DNA of 64,000 bases, from positions 3,472-67,471 of the forward strand of contig MNCI01004811.1 of NCBI GenBank assembly GCA_015680685.1, in the 5' to 3' direction. This stretch comes from Gnetum montanum. Lineage: Eukaryota; Streptophyta; Gnetopsida; Gnetales; Gnetaceae. Below the pieces are notes generated by a model. It was not told where the DNA came from and did not search any database. It was given only the letters and a program-made list of their open reading frames with translations. Both the position numbers and the translations under genes were made by a program. Position 1 is the first letter of the stretch. Each line of letters starts with the position of its first letter. Positions 43,101-55,700 of the stretch are shown here, in pieces.

Positions 43101-45584
43101 TGGGCTTGGTTTTCTTAGCTTGTGCAATAGCCCTAATTCTTGGTTATGAGTTTCTAGTGGTGGCCTCTTCAGTTGCTTTGGCCATGGCAACTACAGATAG
43201 GGGTTCTAGTCTGGGTAGACTGAGTGCTCTTTGCTCCTGATGTTGCCTAATCATCTTATCCATGAGATGGTTGTTCGGCCTCCTAGGTTCCCACCTAGAG
43301 AGTTTGTTGGTGGTAAGATTAGCCCTTGGACGGGAAGGGACTGATGCGTTGCCCACTACTGGACTCTAAGTAGATGAGGAGCTAGCATGTTGTGGCACCC
43401 TAACCATGAAGGACAATTGGATGGTTGTCATTGATGCAATGTGGGGTGGGATTCTAACCATGAAGGCCATTGTAGGTGCTTGGGATGGCACTTTAACAAT
43501 GAAAGGAGGCCTCGAAATTGTGGGGGTTGAGGGGGCTCTTGGGCTACTAGAGGGCACACACATCACAAATGTTCTCCATGTTGGTTTTGGGTTATCATCA
43601 ACACTAATGGAGTTGATGACATAGCCTATGTCATCTATGTTTCAAGGGTCCTTATGCACCCTCATAGATTGGTTTTGAGGCCTAACTAGGTTGGTAGCAT
43701 CAAGTACCAACTTGCCTCTATCAATCATTCATCAGAGGTCATCCTATAGGGCCATGCAAAAGTTAGTGTTGTGGATAGGAATCTAGTGGTAGTAATAGAA
43801 CCTATCCAACCTAAAATGTTTCAGGATTGGTGGCTCATTTAGGGCTTCTGACACAAGGTTCCTTAGGAGCTTGCAATATTTTTCATGTCTTTTGTAAGCA
43901 TCCTCAGACATCTACTTGTACTTTATATTTATAGCCTTGAATAGTTGGTCTAGTAGTTCCAAATGTTTAAGTGGAAAATACGTATACTTTGAGTGATATT
44001 TGAACTCAAAGTTTGGCCTTAGAGTCACTTGTGTTGTGGCCATCAATGATGTAGGTTGGCTAGTTACTATGCTAGGGCTAGCAGTTGTGTTTTTTATTAG
44101 GGCCTTGGCTAGCCTAGCCATTAGCCTTAGGTTAGTAATTTTAGCCTCTTTTGCCATAATTGTAGTTTGCTTCCCCTTGTCCTTGTCCTTCTTGGCATGT
44201 AGGTTCTTATAGGCCAAATAGGCTAGGTCCTTGCTAGCTTCCAGTACATTCTATATATTCTTACTTTGGACAAAGTCTTGGCTTACAAATTGCAGGGCCA
44301 GGTAGTACAATTTTAACTTGATAAAGTCATTAATTGCATCCTTGAGGATGGCCAAGAGGTGCATATCTACTATGGGCTCTTGAATTTCATTCAATGAAGT
44401 GCTCCAACATTGGATAAATTTCTGCACAGGATCTAGGTGGCCCTACTTAATCTGCATTAGCTGGTTGAGGATGGTTTTAGGCTTTAAATTATACTTGAAG
44501 TGCATGAAAAACTAGCTCAAAAGGTCCTCCAAAGAGGAAATAGAGCTATGGGGTAATGCATGGTACTAGTCAAGTGCCTTGCCAATGAGTGACATGGAAA
44601 AAACATGTATGATGGCATGTCACCATGCTTGCAGTAGTAGGCACTCAGACTTGAATGTTACAAGGTGTGCATTGGGGTCCCCTTCACCATTGTACTTGGT
44701 GAAGTGGAGCAATGGGATCCCAATAGGTAGAGTTAGTGGTGGAATAGTAGGACTTATGGGATCATCCTAGTATAATTCCACTACGAAAACTATTTTAGAG
44801 GAGGTGACCATGAGCCTCTTGACCTCTTCTATTAAGGTTTGGATCAGTTGGAATGCTTGATCTAGGTTTTGGGATACAGTAGTGGGCTATGTTAGTTATG
44901 CTTCCCACATTGCTAGTTGTGTGGTCCATGACCTAGTTGTAGGTTGTGGGACCATGTGAGGTGCTTGTTGTGCTAACTATGCTATGAGTAGAGTGACTAG
45001 AGTAGGCCAGATGTGCATGGGTTGAAATGCTACTAAGAATGAAATAGGTAGGATGTATGGTGCCTAAGCCATTTGGTGCTGGGACATATGCATTGCATGA
45101 ACATAAGGCTAAGTAGCCATAATTGTTACTAGTAGAGATGATTGGGTAGGCTATGACAATGTCATGAAGGGTAGGCTAATAGGAAAAAGTGTGTCTTCAC
45201 ATGTAGGCTACATCTGGTGTGTTGCGACCATAGGCATTGACCTGGATGGTGACACTAGGGTTATGACTATCTCAAGGAAGATAGGTGGATGAGATTGTGG
45301 AAGGGCTAGACTAGAGGTCATCCATTAGAAGATAGTATGGAATGAGTCCTCATCCTCAAAATGAGCTTCGAACTCATCCTACTCTTGTTACAAGGATTCC
45401 TCATAATCTGTCCCTACTTCACACTCACTTGTTTGAATGAGTTGGGCAAGTATCTAGCCATAGGGTTTAGTAAGCAGGATGAAGTTGATGGTGAAGAGAA
45501 TATACTCTTGTTCATGAAACACCATCAATTTTTGGCCATCATGATTCTCTAGGTGTAATGCTATGATGAACTACACAAATGGTT
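43101..45584 (-). pseudogene. gag of E4, truncated by E3
   Basis: Minus strand from 45584 down. Visible: FEAHFEDEDSFHTIF (about 45330-45375), a Pro/Met/Thr-rich stretch with many TAG stops (44900-45300), LDQAFQLIQTLIEEVKRLM (about 44810-44870), LLHFTKYNGEGDPNAHLVTF (about 44650-44710), HLDPVQKFIQCW (about 44400-44440), AYKNLHAKKDKDKGK (44170-44217), FKYHSKYTYFPLKHLELL (about 43945-44000) and a degraded zinc-knuckle region near 43780. The N-terminus would lie beyond the E3 insertion, outside the window. Confidence 0.8.
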
Positions 45585-45880
45585 TGACACCCTAGAAGTC
45601 CTAACACCTACAAAGTTGTGTTTGAGTGTACCTACTACACTCTTCACCACAGTTAGCATAGCATCCAGTTGCAGAGCTAGTTTGCACAAATGGAGCATTG
45701 ATGGTAGACTTTATAATCTGGAAAATTTTCTATCTCCTAGGCTAAGAAGCTTGCTACAGTCTCTAGCTTACCCTGCTTGACACATGACCCAGTTGACAGT
45801 CTACCTAGGGACCATGCTAGGAGTTGTTAAAGGTGTTTAGGATGGACTAAATAGTTCATCAAGTTTTCTAACCACAAAAC

Positions 45881-46690
45881 CTACTATGATACGCTACACT
45901 ACATAGCATAGCAAGCCATGTGGAGACTAATCAAGCATCAAAGATGCAACTGGAAATGATTTCAATTCTCCAGGGTACCTTCCCCACTTCATCCTTGAAG
46001 TGTGATTAGTGTGATGTAGAGAAAATAGGGGAAATATCATCAAAAATCACTTTGGTATAAGTACTATGTTATGCTATGCTACACAGTGTAGCACAACATA
46101 GCAAGGCCCTAGCATGATGAAATTATCCTCCTAGATTTTCTTGGCATGGGAAAAAAATTTCCCATACTTTGAGTATGAAAAATGTTTGTCCTACTGCCAT
46201 TGTAGCATATGACTAAGATCCCATAGCAGAGCACTTGCAGAATAAGTTCAAATTCAAGCCAAACTGGGTGTTATGCTATGCTACACTACACAATGTAGCA
46301 GGGACAAAATGCATGAAGGCATTTTGGAAAACTGATTGCACTTGGACATGCTTCGACTTTTGAGAATACCTATCCCACTTTGCCCTTGGGTTCCAGTCAA
46401 AGTCTCCTAATAAATAATTGTATGTTCTAACTCAAATCCATACCAGATTGACTGCTACGCTATGCTATGCTACACAACATAACAAGGACCCAAAGTTCAA
46501 AAGAGTCCTAAGGATGAAATTAGCATGTCCTAGGACCTTTCAACATAAAAAGTAGGATTTCCACTTGCTGAAGTTTCTTGCCTGACAAGGTGTCAAAATG
46601 ATATTTTCAGTTATCTGGATAAAATTCATGCAAGGGAGGAGTGCTATGCTGTGCTATGCTACCTAGCATAACACAACATAGCAAGCAAAG
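45881..46690 (+). repeat. 190-bp spaced palindromes in U3 of E3
   Basis: Five palindromes of the TATGCTACAC...GTAGCATAGC kind centred near 45897, 46083, 46287, 46470 and 46663, spaced 186, 204, 183 and 193. The last is a near-perfect dyad around GCTATGCTACCTAGCATAAC. Spacer text is only weakly alike, so this is an old tandem array in which the palindromes changed least. Confidence 0.75.
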
Positions 46691-47161
46691 TATTCATGCT
46701 ACGTCACTATGCTGGCCAGTGTAGATAGCGTAACACTTGCACAAAAGCCTTAGAATGTGTCTAGAAGCTCTAGAACTCATTGGTAGTGTTTCTACTCTAG
46801 TATCTCCTTGGAGGCCAGGATCAGCAGTTTTCTTTTCTTGTAACATCCCTTGTTGAGCCTCGAAATTGTCTCTACACTTAACCCCACTCTCAAGAGAGGG
46901 AAAGACATAGTCCTGAAAAGTAAGCTTCATTTTACAGTTGTCATTGGCATTGTTTGTAAAAATATGGTAGTCCCCTGGATTCTGGCACATGCAGTTTGAA
47001 TGGTATGGTCACAGCTTAGTAGGTTTCATTTCTAGCCTTGTCCCATTTAGCATAACACTATAGCGTAATACTGCACATTAGCATAGCACATCCACAATTC
47101 ATGCCATGTGAAACCCAAGACATGTGGCATCCAAACCACATATTTCTCCCACTCTTGGCCT

Positions 47162-47169
47162 TATAAATA
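47162..47169 (+). promoter_or_regulatory. TATA box of E3 LTR
   Basis: TATAAATA preceded by GGCCT, about 690 bases before the LTR end, as in E1 and E2. Confidence 0.7.
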
Positions 47170-47855
47170 CCCTAGCTAGCAACATTCAAGGGGTTAGCTT
47201 TTCAATTTGGCTTTCTTGCAATTGGCTTCTAAAAATTGGCATTTTGGCAATTGGATTTGCAAAGGAGGTTGGAAAGTAGAAGGTTGGTGAACAGAAAATC
47301 CCTATAGTAACACTTCCTGAATCTCTCCTCAACCTAGCATAGAAGCTCTTGACCAAGGATCAACTCAATAGTTCTTGTTGGCATGCCATTAGCAGCAGTC
47401 TAGGAGATGTGACCATATCGCTCTATTATAAGTTGTGCCTATCTAGTACTACACCCCAATTGTACACATTCCTTAGCCAAGCAAAGATCAGATCTTTTGA
47501 TTTTGGGGTGGTGCATTTTCTCACCTGAGATTTGATTCCATTTTTACTATTGCATATATGTTGCATCTTTGTGCATCTGTTCATGCTTATTATCACAATT
47601 ACATACTTTGATGCATTTCCATTATTATGCATACCATGTTTTCATCCACTTTGATCCCAATGTATTACATTTTAAAATTACTATTTACACATGATTATTG
47701 TACATCACGTAAGTCCCTATCTGATTGACTAGACCATTTAGGGCACCCCATTTCCATTTTCTCTAGTACGACCCTTGCATGGATACAGGGTTAGGCTATA
47801 CATCTAATAACCTCTCAGTGTTCTAGCCACTAAGGTTTTTAGACATAATAATTTT

Positions 47856-47874
47856 TGGTGCTAGAAGGAGGGCC
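47856..47874 (+). promoter_or_regulatory. primer-binding site of E3
   Basis: TGGTGCTAGAAGGAGGGCC just after the LTR; complementary in form to a tRNA 3' end (TGG against CCA). Confidence 0.8.
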
Positions 47875-47879
47875 TTTCT

Positions 47880-48510
47880 CTATGTTCTTTCTGTGTGTCA
47901 TGGGTAATCCTACACGCCTTCTGTACCCCATCACTAGCTACCTATTAGTGTAGACATGACACCCCTGTAGTTTTGTACGCATCAAGTGGTGTAGATTGGT
48001 CCCTTCAATAGTTCCTCTTGAACCATGTAGGTCAAAATCCAAAAATATTCTACTGTGTTACACCACCTGTGTCCTATGTAGCATGGTGTCCCTATTAACA
48101 TAGCAAGTCCAAAACTATCTGTTGTGTCATGCTACTAGCGTTCTATGTAGTGTGGTGATCCCAGTAGCATAGTGGCTTCTGAATAGTTTATTGTGATATG
48201 ATGACTATCTACTATGATTATGCTAGACTGTCTATTGAGTCACATTTCCTATCTACCATGTTATGTTATCTAGGTCCTATGTAGCATAGTGACCCTACCA
48301 AGGTAGTGATTCCTATGATATCCACTGTCCACTTTGATATGCTATCTACTACATTACACTATATACTGCATTACACTATCTATTGCGTTATGCTATCTAT
48401 TGCGATACGCTGTCCACTACGTTACACTACCATTTAGTATGAAAACCTAGTATTTTTGAACTGTCTCTCACATGTATCTCTCCCTATTACATCATTTTTG
48501 TGTAGAAAAT
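47880..48510 (+). repeat. leader of E3 with short repeats
   Basis: Contains one copy of the leader unit (GTGTAGATTGGT, GTTCCTCTTGAACC, 47988-48020), then three to four units of about 85-90 bases built on CCTATGTAGCATGGTG and short CTATCTACT(A/G)C words (48050-48430). No gene. Gag starts at 48511. Confidence 0.6.
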
Positions 48511-51400
48511 ATGAATCCTACAATCACTTCAGTTTCCACCTTGAACTTGGAGGTATCATACTCTATCCAACATATGGTAGGTCCTAAGTGACTACCCAGC
48601 CCAATGATAGTACTACGACAATCTCTCATACTACAACATCAATCGCTTGAATGTTTTCCTTAAGATGAAGAGTGATATAATTTCTTTTGTGCAAAAATTC
48701 AAGCGAATATACCATTGGACCATCATGAATTTAAAGAAAAATGTAACTTTGAGTTCATTCATGGGAACGAGAGGGAGTTCATTCCTACTCCTGATACCAT
48801 TATCCTATTGACCAAAATGTATCAATGGCTGCTAAACCAACTTATACATTTAAGTTGGTCAAGAGAACAAGAAACAACCTCCCATTATGATGAATTTTTT
48901 CAAGATGGGAAAGAGGAGTTGGACTCGCACTCTAAAGATGATGGCCTGATCTACACCACGATTCTCCCTTCCACCTCTATTACCCATTCACACCAGTTGC
49001 AATTTCTCATCTCTATTGCTACTATTGCGACATGGTCACAACCCAGACACTCTTTGGTGGTGGGTAGTCACCAAATGTTGTCAACATATTAGCAAGTAAG
49101 CCCTTCAACCTCATTTCCTGTCAATCATCCTCCCTATTTTGTTTCAACTCCACACCAAATAGTTGTAATGCCCACATTGTTATACGTGCACACCATGCCT
49201 ACCTCATAGCCACATGTAAGTTTCATTCCTATTCCCCCCTCTATAAACATTCCACCATCAATAGTAGGTCCAACCTCGACTACATGGTGGATAACAACCA
49301 ATTTTCCCACAACTCAACTATCTCATGTGCAGCAATACATGCTACCCCAAATGTACCAAGGTAGGCATATAATGCAACCAAACATGGGGTTGTGGGCTGC
49401 TCCAACCATGGGATAGATGACCACACCCATATTACCACCAATGGCAATTGCCCCAGTGGCACCACCTACTAGGTTTTGGCCCTCTCAAATGACACTGCTA
49501 GAAGGGGCTATTCAAATAGTGCCCCCAATGGGAATGGCAACCACGCCAACAACGCAACTAGTGATGGCTGCTCCTATAGCTTCACAACTCCCTGTGACAT
49601 TCCCAAGTTTGGACCAAGCTTTCTAGCTCATCCAAACCCTTATAGATGAAATTAAATAGCTTAAAGATGCTAGCTTAGAAATAGTCTAGGTCATGAACTT
49701 CTATCATGATGACCCAATTAGTCCAACCGTTCCTATGCTAATGTTGCTTCCGAGGATACAATTGGCCCTGTTCACAAAATACATTGGAGAGGGTGACTCA
49801 AATTCCCACTTGGTTATATTAAGGTCTGAATCCCTACTACTACAACCATGGCCCCATGCCATCATCCATGTATTTTCCATGTCCTTGAAGGGTAAAGCCT
49901 TAGACTAGAATAGCATGCTTCCCTGTGCCTCAATCTCAACATTGGAAGAAGTATTAAGCCAGTTTGTGACTCACTCAAAATATAACCTAAATCTAGAAGT
50001 CACTTTGGATCAATTTATGAGCATTAAACAAGAGCCACTAGAATCCATGCAAAAGTTCATACAATGATGGAGTGCTACCCTAAATGAAATTCATGAACTG
50101 ATTGCCGAGGCCCATTTACTAGCCATTTTTAAAGCTGTGGTAAATGATTTCATTAAATCCAAGCTATACTACTTGGCTCTATGTTCCCTTAGCTAGGCAT
50201 TTTCTAAAACCAACAGTATCCAAGATGAAATGGAAGCTAGTAGGGATCCAACCTATGTAGAGTATACAAATACACACGCAAAGAAGGATAATGATAGAGG
50301 CAAAGCTATGACAACAACAGTAGCCATTGTAGCCCATGAAACCAACAAGGGTAAACAGATGGATAAAGCATCTAAATCTCAACCAACGTAGCACTCCATC
50401 CTAGCAGCACTAGCCAACCTTCAACCTTAGCAACTACCACCCAAACTTTAGTGAGGCCAAATTTTGAGCACAAGTATCGTTCAAAATATACTCCATTACC
50501 AATCAAGCCATTTGAGCTTCTAAAACAATTACTGGGATCTCAACACATTCAACATAAATGGATGTTAGAATAGGCTCTTAAATGGAATCAGAGGTATTGT
50601 GAATTCCTTTGTGACCCCTCTATGGTTACGCCTAATGACCCACCAGTACCCAGGAACTTTACACTAGAGTGCTTTTGTGATTATCATCAAGTGTGCACAC
50701 ATGACATAGATTATTTCTTGGCACTAAAAGATGATATTGAATGAATGATCGATCAAGGTAAGCTAGTGTTGGATGAGAGTAATCCTATTTAACCCAAAAC
50801 CCAATCCATGCATATTTACAAAGACCCTTTAAATGCTAACAATGCAGGTTACACTATTAATGCCATTAGCATTGATAACACTAAGTCACAACATGATCCA
50901 TTTGTGTTTCGTATAGTTTCTTGCAACTCTAAAGCATCAACAACAACCAAGTCACAAATCTCATTTGTTATTAAAGTCCCTCCTCAAACATTTTTGACAT
51001 CTTTTATGCTTAAGACTACACCAACTACTATCACGAAAACATAGACACCTTTCGTTATCAAAGTGTCCAAACATAAGGCTCCCTCTACAACCCAAGGTCT
51101 AATGATAGGAACTACATCACAATGTTCCCATCCAAGGAAATGTGAAGAGCATATAGCAAATAAGTTAGCTAGAGAACGTATTGCATTGGGCCCCCCTCTA
51201 TCGGCACATGACTTCATCATCAATGTCTATGTGTAGCAAGAAACCAACATCCTTTGAGCCAACAAAACTATTCATTCAATCTAAACCCACTCCTCCTCAA
51301 GAGATTTTCCTTTTAGGATGCATAGAAGAAGCAAATATGTGCAAATAACCAAATAATGGGCAAGATTTCCTAGATGCACTTTCATAAGTTAAACAAGATT
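48511..51400 (+). pseudogene. gag polyprotein of E3, broken
   Basis: ATG at 48511, in frame with NFFCAKIQANIPLDHHEF (about 48678-48731) and KCNFEFIHGNEREFIPTP. Then a Pro/Thr/Met-rich region (49100-49570), LDQAF, FYHDDPISPTVP (49693-49740), TKYIGEGDSNSHLV, LEEVLSQFV (about 49935), EPLESMQKFIQ (50030-50065), Lys/Asp-rich KKDNDRGK, FEHKYRSKYTPLPIKPFELL (about 50463-50525) after a frameshift near 50430, and the knuckle-like CFCDYHQVCTHDIDYFL (50670-50720). In-frame TAG stops are frequent. Confidence 0.83.
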
Positions 51401-52275
51401 TAAAGCAAAAGAATACAACATTAAGCTTGTATGACTTAATCATGACCTCCATGGAACATCGTGAGGCCTTAGTTTGCATGTTAGCATCTATTTATATTAA
51501 TGAAAACATGCTAGACAAAGAGAAATCTATCCACGTTGTTATGCTTCCCCCTATGGCTGAAGAACCATGGCTAACCCAATTAACATTTCAAGAAAAAGCC
51601 ATCAAAGATGACCCTGAAAAGGGCCAAGTTACTACCGCCCCCATGTTTATCATGATTCAAGTGGATCAATACAATATTCGTAAAGTACACGTTGATGAAG
51701 AGGCTGATACTAATGTGATCCTATTTCCCATTGTTGATAAGTTGGGCCTGGTGGATCAAAGAAAGCCCACAGTAACATCATATCTAAAATCATTCAATGA
51801 AGCCCATGTCATAGTCAAAGGCACTATTAACATCAACTTTGTAGCAAGGGACTATTTTCCCACCAATGTGGAATTCATTGTGGTGGAGGAGATGCCTAGG
51901 TTTGACTTGATCTTGGGGAGATCATGGTTAGCCCAATTAAGAGCAGTCTCCTCACCCATACACTAGGAAATCCACCTACCCTATGCAGGTGGAGAGGTGG
52001 TAATCTTTGATGATGAAATAGCCCCTTGGGCTTTAAATAATATAGACATAAAACAAGGGTCAGAGATAGAAATCTTTGAAAACACATCACCCATCCACAA
52101 TGAACCCTCATGTTCAATAGATCAGTCACCCAAAATTGCAAACTTGGACTAGGAAACCACTTAGGCCGAATTTCCTTTCCAAACAAAATATGACAACATA
52201 GAGGAATATCATCACAAAGCTTCCTAGCCATGTGCTCTGCCTAGCACACAATGGGTTAGGAAACAATTACGTAAT
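51401..52275 (+). pseudogene. protease of E3
   Basis: A long frame at 51427-51966 reads LYDLIMTSMEHREALVCML, then VHVDEEADTNVILFPIVDKLGL where the active-site D-D-G-A has become DEEA, so catalysis is lost. The flap/end segment VVEEMPRFDLILGRSWLAQL is preserved. A tail with acidic residues continues to about 52275 with stops, matching the E2 and E4 tails. Confidence 0.8.
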
Positions 52276-52414
52276 TAGAGTCTACCTCTAATTCACTTTC
52301 GTGAATGCTTGGCCTTAATACTCTTGTTTCTTTAGTCTTGATTTTGCACTATGTTCACTATTTACATTATGTCCATTGTTTGCATCATGATCATTATTTG
52401 CATTAATTATCTTA

Positions 52415-52640
52415 GCAATGGCTCAGAATGGCCTTAAACTATTTCCACACCCGCTAAGGCCTAAAACTGGCAACTAACCCTTAGAAATTACACTATGATG
52501 GCCCAAAATGACCTTGAACTATTGCATAGCCCGAAATGACATTAAACTAACAAGGGCCTGAAATGGCCTTAAACTATTGTAATGGCCCAAAATGACTTTA
52601 AAGTAGCAATGGCCCGAAATTGCCTTAAACTAGAACAAGG
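52415..52640 (+). repeat. GGCC-type minisatellite (E3)
   Basis: About eight units of 25-33 bases, such as AATGGCCTTAAACTATT, GGCCCGAAATGACATTAAAC and GGGCCTGAAATGGCCTTAAA. It lies between the protease tail and the last exon of the antisense gene, as in E2 and E4. Confidence 0.85.
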
Positions 52641-52788
52641 GGCCAACAAGGGGCCCAAGGAAATTAATAAAATATTAACCAAAAGAAATGAAATAAATAT
52701 TTCAATCTTCATTAAATTTGAGTTGATAAAATAAGAAGTACAAAAAATAAAATAGAAAGACAAAAATAAATTTTTCATTGTTGTCACG

Positions 52789-55700
52789 CTACAAGTCTTT
52801 AACAATATTTTCATCCCTTACTCCACTAGGTTTTGCATCTTCATTTGGACCCTACATAAAATGAAAAAAAATAATGAATCAAATTAAAATAACACTCTCA
52901 TGAAGTAGAATACAATACAATAGAAAGTAGCTAACCTGAGATGGACCTGTGTCCATTTTAGGGGGTATCTTATCCATGCCAGCTACTAAACACCATAGAA
53001 TCTCCTCCTCAGTTAAGTTGGCCCAATCTTCTTTCCCCAGACCAATGCTTGCCATAACTTTCACCTTCTTCATAGCTGTCCATGTTGGTGGCCCCGGAGA
53101 AAAGGTGGAAGTAGTGCTCTCCTCAGAAGGCAAGGTCATCTCTCTTGGGAGGCTCACTAACCACTGCCTGTTGCATAAATTTTTCATAGGCCTTGGCAAC
53201 ACCAATTACATTGAAAAATAACTTATGAGTATGCAACTCAATGGAAGCATCCCAATATTTCAAATAGTAGGTACCATGTTCTACCTTATACATGTGCTTA
53301 TGATTTTTCTATGCTTGCCCCCATTCGTACACCTTGGCACTGTAATCTTTCTAGTCTTGGTTTTTCTAGGCCAGTAGATCCATATGCAAGCATTGTTCAA
53401 TTATTTTTTGGGTGGCCTTATTTTTACCCTGTACAACCAACCAATATCTTACATAATCAATCATGGCCATATGCCAACTACTATTTGAAGTGTCATGGGC
53501 CAATAAGAATTCATTTCTTAATTTTAGATCTCCCAACTTGATCTCTTAACTAGATGCACCTTTAGAGGTCTTCATTGATGCACCTACACTCCCACAACAA
53601 TTTTTCTGGGTATAGCACATATTTTCTCATTCCCTCGTATACATTATGAGGCACCTCAGTCACCTTTGGTGGGAGTTCAGGCATAGCATCAACTTTGATT
53701 GCCTACTTAGGATCCCACTTAAGCCAAGAAGCTAGGATATCAAATATGAGAAAGTGTCAATCACAAGCGGATGCCAAAATAACAAATAGAATAATGCAAA
53801 AGATAGGTGACGCACCACTAAATGCACTTATTTCTTGGTCAATCTACCTTAAGCGGTTGATCATGTCATCAAGCACCCCCTCCATAAAGGCAAATTTATC
53901 TAGGGTCTTTGTCCATGGTTGGAGGCAGATTGAAGAAGAAGAATCAGGAACCTTAACAGTGGTGTCCACTGTACAATGAAACATGTTAGCATTGAAAATA
54001 GGAGGATAACAAAACTGATAAGTAACATAAACGACAGTGCGAAGATCCTACCTTGCAAACCCTCAAGGGTGAGAGTAGAGGGATCACCCTTTGGCACATT
54101 GCCAAGAAAATGGTCAAACTCACTAGCGTCAAATTGTAGCCCTTCCCCCTCAAGCTAACTTAATAGTGTATTAGCATCTTTGACCTTCATATGCCCCTTA
54201 TTTTCTGGGGCACACTCTAAAAAAGGATCATCGATAGCCAGGGCCTCTTCCTTTGCAGCAGGGGCATCCTCCTCTACAGCTAGGGCCTCTTCTTCTTCTA
54301 TAGCAAGGGTCCCTACCTCAGGAGCCAAAACGTTTTCTTTGTCATCTATTAAAAACATTTAAAGTAAGCATGCTAGTCTAATACAAAGGGGGAGGGGTAA
54401 CTAACAAGAAAATTAAACCATACTTACCAGAAAATGTAGGCTGCACTTTATGGACCTTGATCTATAGCTTTCTATCTCTTTCTTCACTAGTGCATGGAGG
54501 CTCTTCCATGGGACAAGATTTCTTGCATTGAAACCTTGATTTCAATGCTTTATCAATAAGACATACCCCCCTTAGTGCATTTCCTGTGTTAGTGGGAAGC
54601 ACCTCTCTAATGCTTTCTTGTGCACAAAAGGATCATCCCACCCAATCCTTTGTCGTTATTGAAAGGGACTCCCCAATAGCTTCTGGGGGGTCTTGGGATT
54701 GAGTGGTGTGGAATACTTGGCAGATCCATAGTTTGGATATCTAGGTGTAATCCTATAGCACCCAAATGCCATTCTCTTAAACCATCAAGAATTTGGCAAA
54801 CTGTCATAGGCAAGCTATAAAGAAGGTAAAGTGTACATTGAAACGTGCATCAAGCTTCTCACAAAGCTTAACCATTTTAGCCTACAAGCCTTCGGAAAGG
54901 TACTTGGACCAATTCTAGCAAGTCCCTTCTTCCATCAAATCCCTCATAATCCAAGTCTTCTCTACTCCAAGAATTTTCCCTTGGGAGAGTAGTTTGGGGA
55001 AATCTTGGGCCGAGAAGATAGGGTAAATGTTAAGGGCTACCTCTAGCTTGACCTTATGCATGTAAATCCCCTTTCAATCTTTGCGCATCCCTAGCCATTC
55101 TTCTATATACCCTTGATGGTTTACATCCTTACTAGTCTTATCCCCTATAGGTAGACCATCAAAGGAAACATTGAAAAGATTTGCAAAAGGCTATTGGTAA
55201 TTTCAAACACTACCCACACATTGTGAACCCATGTGTGGATGTGGTCAATCTTTTTTGAAAAGAAATCAACAAGGCAGATCATTTCCACAATCGAAACACT
55301 TGGATTTACTACTAAAAATAAATCCATGAGGCCAACCTCCTAAACATTATGAAGAATGATGGCTAGGACTCCATTGCATAACTACCATTATGTCTCATCC
55401 ACTTCATCATATTTGAAGAAGAGGTTAGTTTTGTCATGACCTGAGGTGATTATTGTAACCTTTTGGAATTTTCTTGCTACTACAATAATCAATGAAAAAA
55501 TTAACAAAAGGAAAAAAAAATTAATCTCTTGAATACATGAAAACACATAATCTAACACACCAAGTGTGAATGACGTGGGAAATGGTCGAATTTCCACTAG
55601 GACATCCTCCATAGTAAGTGCTCGACAGGATGTCCATTAACCATACAACCATCCAATTTCCTAGCATTTCACATAGAACTTAGCATACTTGGTTGGATAG

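Larger units (their letters stand above)
36181..45584 (-). mobile_element. E4: proximal half (gag, protease, antisense gene)
   Basis: Minus-strand continuation of E4 across the E2 insertion. Holds the 5' flank and body of the antisense gene (plus strand), the GGCC minisatellite, protease and most of gag. It is cut at 45584 by the 5' LTR of E3, so the gag start, leader and 5' LTR of E4 lie beyond the window. Confidence 0.83.
45585..47849 (+). repeat. 5' LTR of E3 (family C)
   Basis: Proposed start TGACACCCTAG at 45585, where E4 gag similarity ends; proposed end near 47849 (AGACATAAT), seven bases before the primer site. Contains five units of about 190 bases with palindromes, TATA box 47162-47169 and U5 block 47710-47747. 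The exact ends are a few bases uncertain because the second LTR is not in the window. Confidence 0.75.

Noticed and set aside
36181-45584. Treating 10355-17852 and 36181-45584 as two separate minus-strand elements
   Set aside because: Their contents are complementary without overlap and the split point carries the E2 target duplication.
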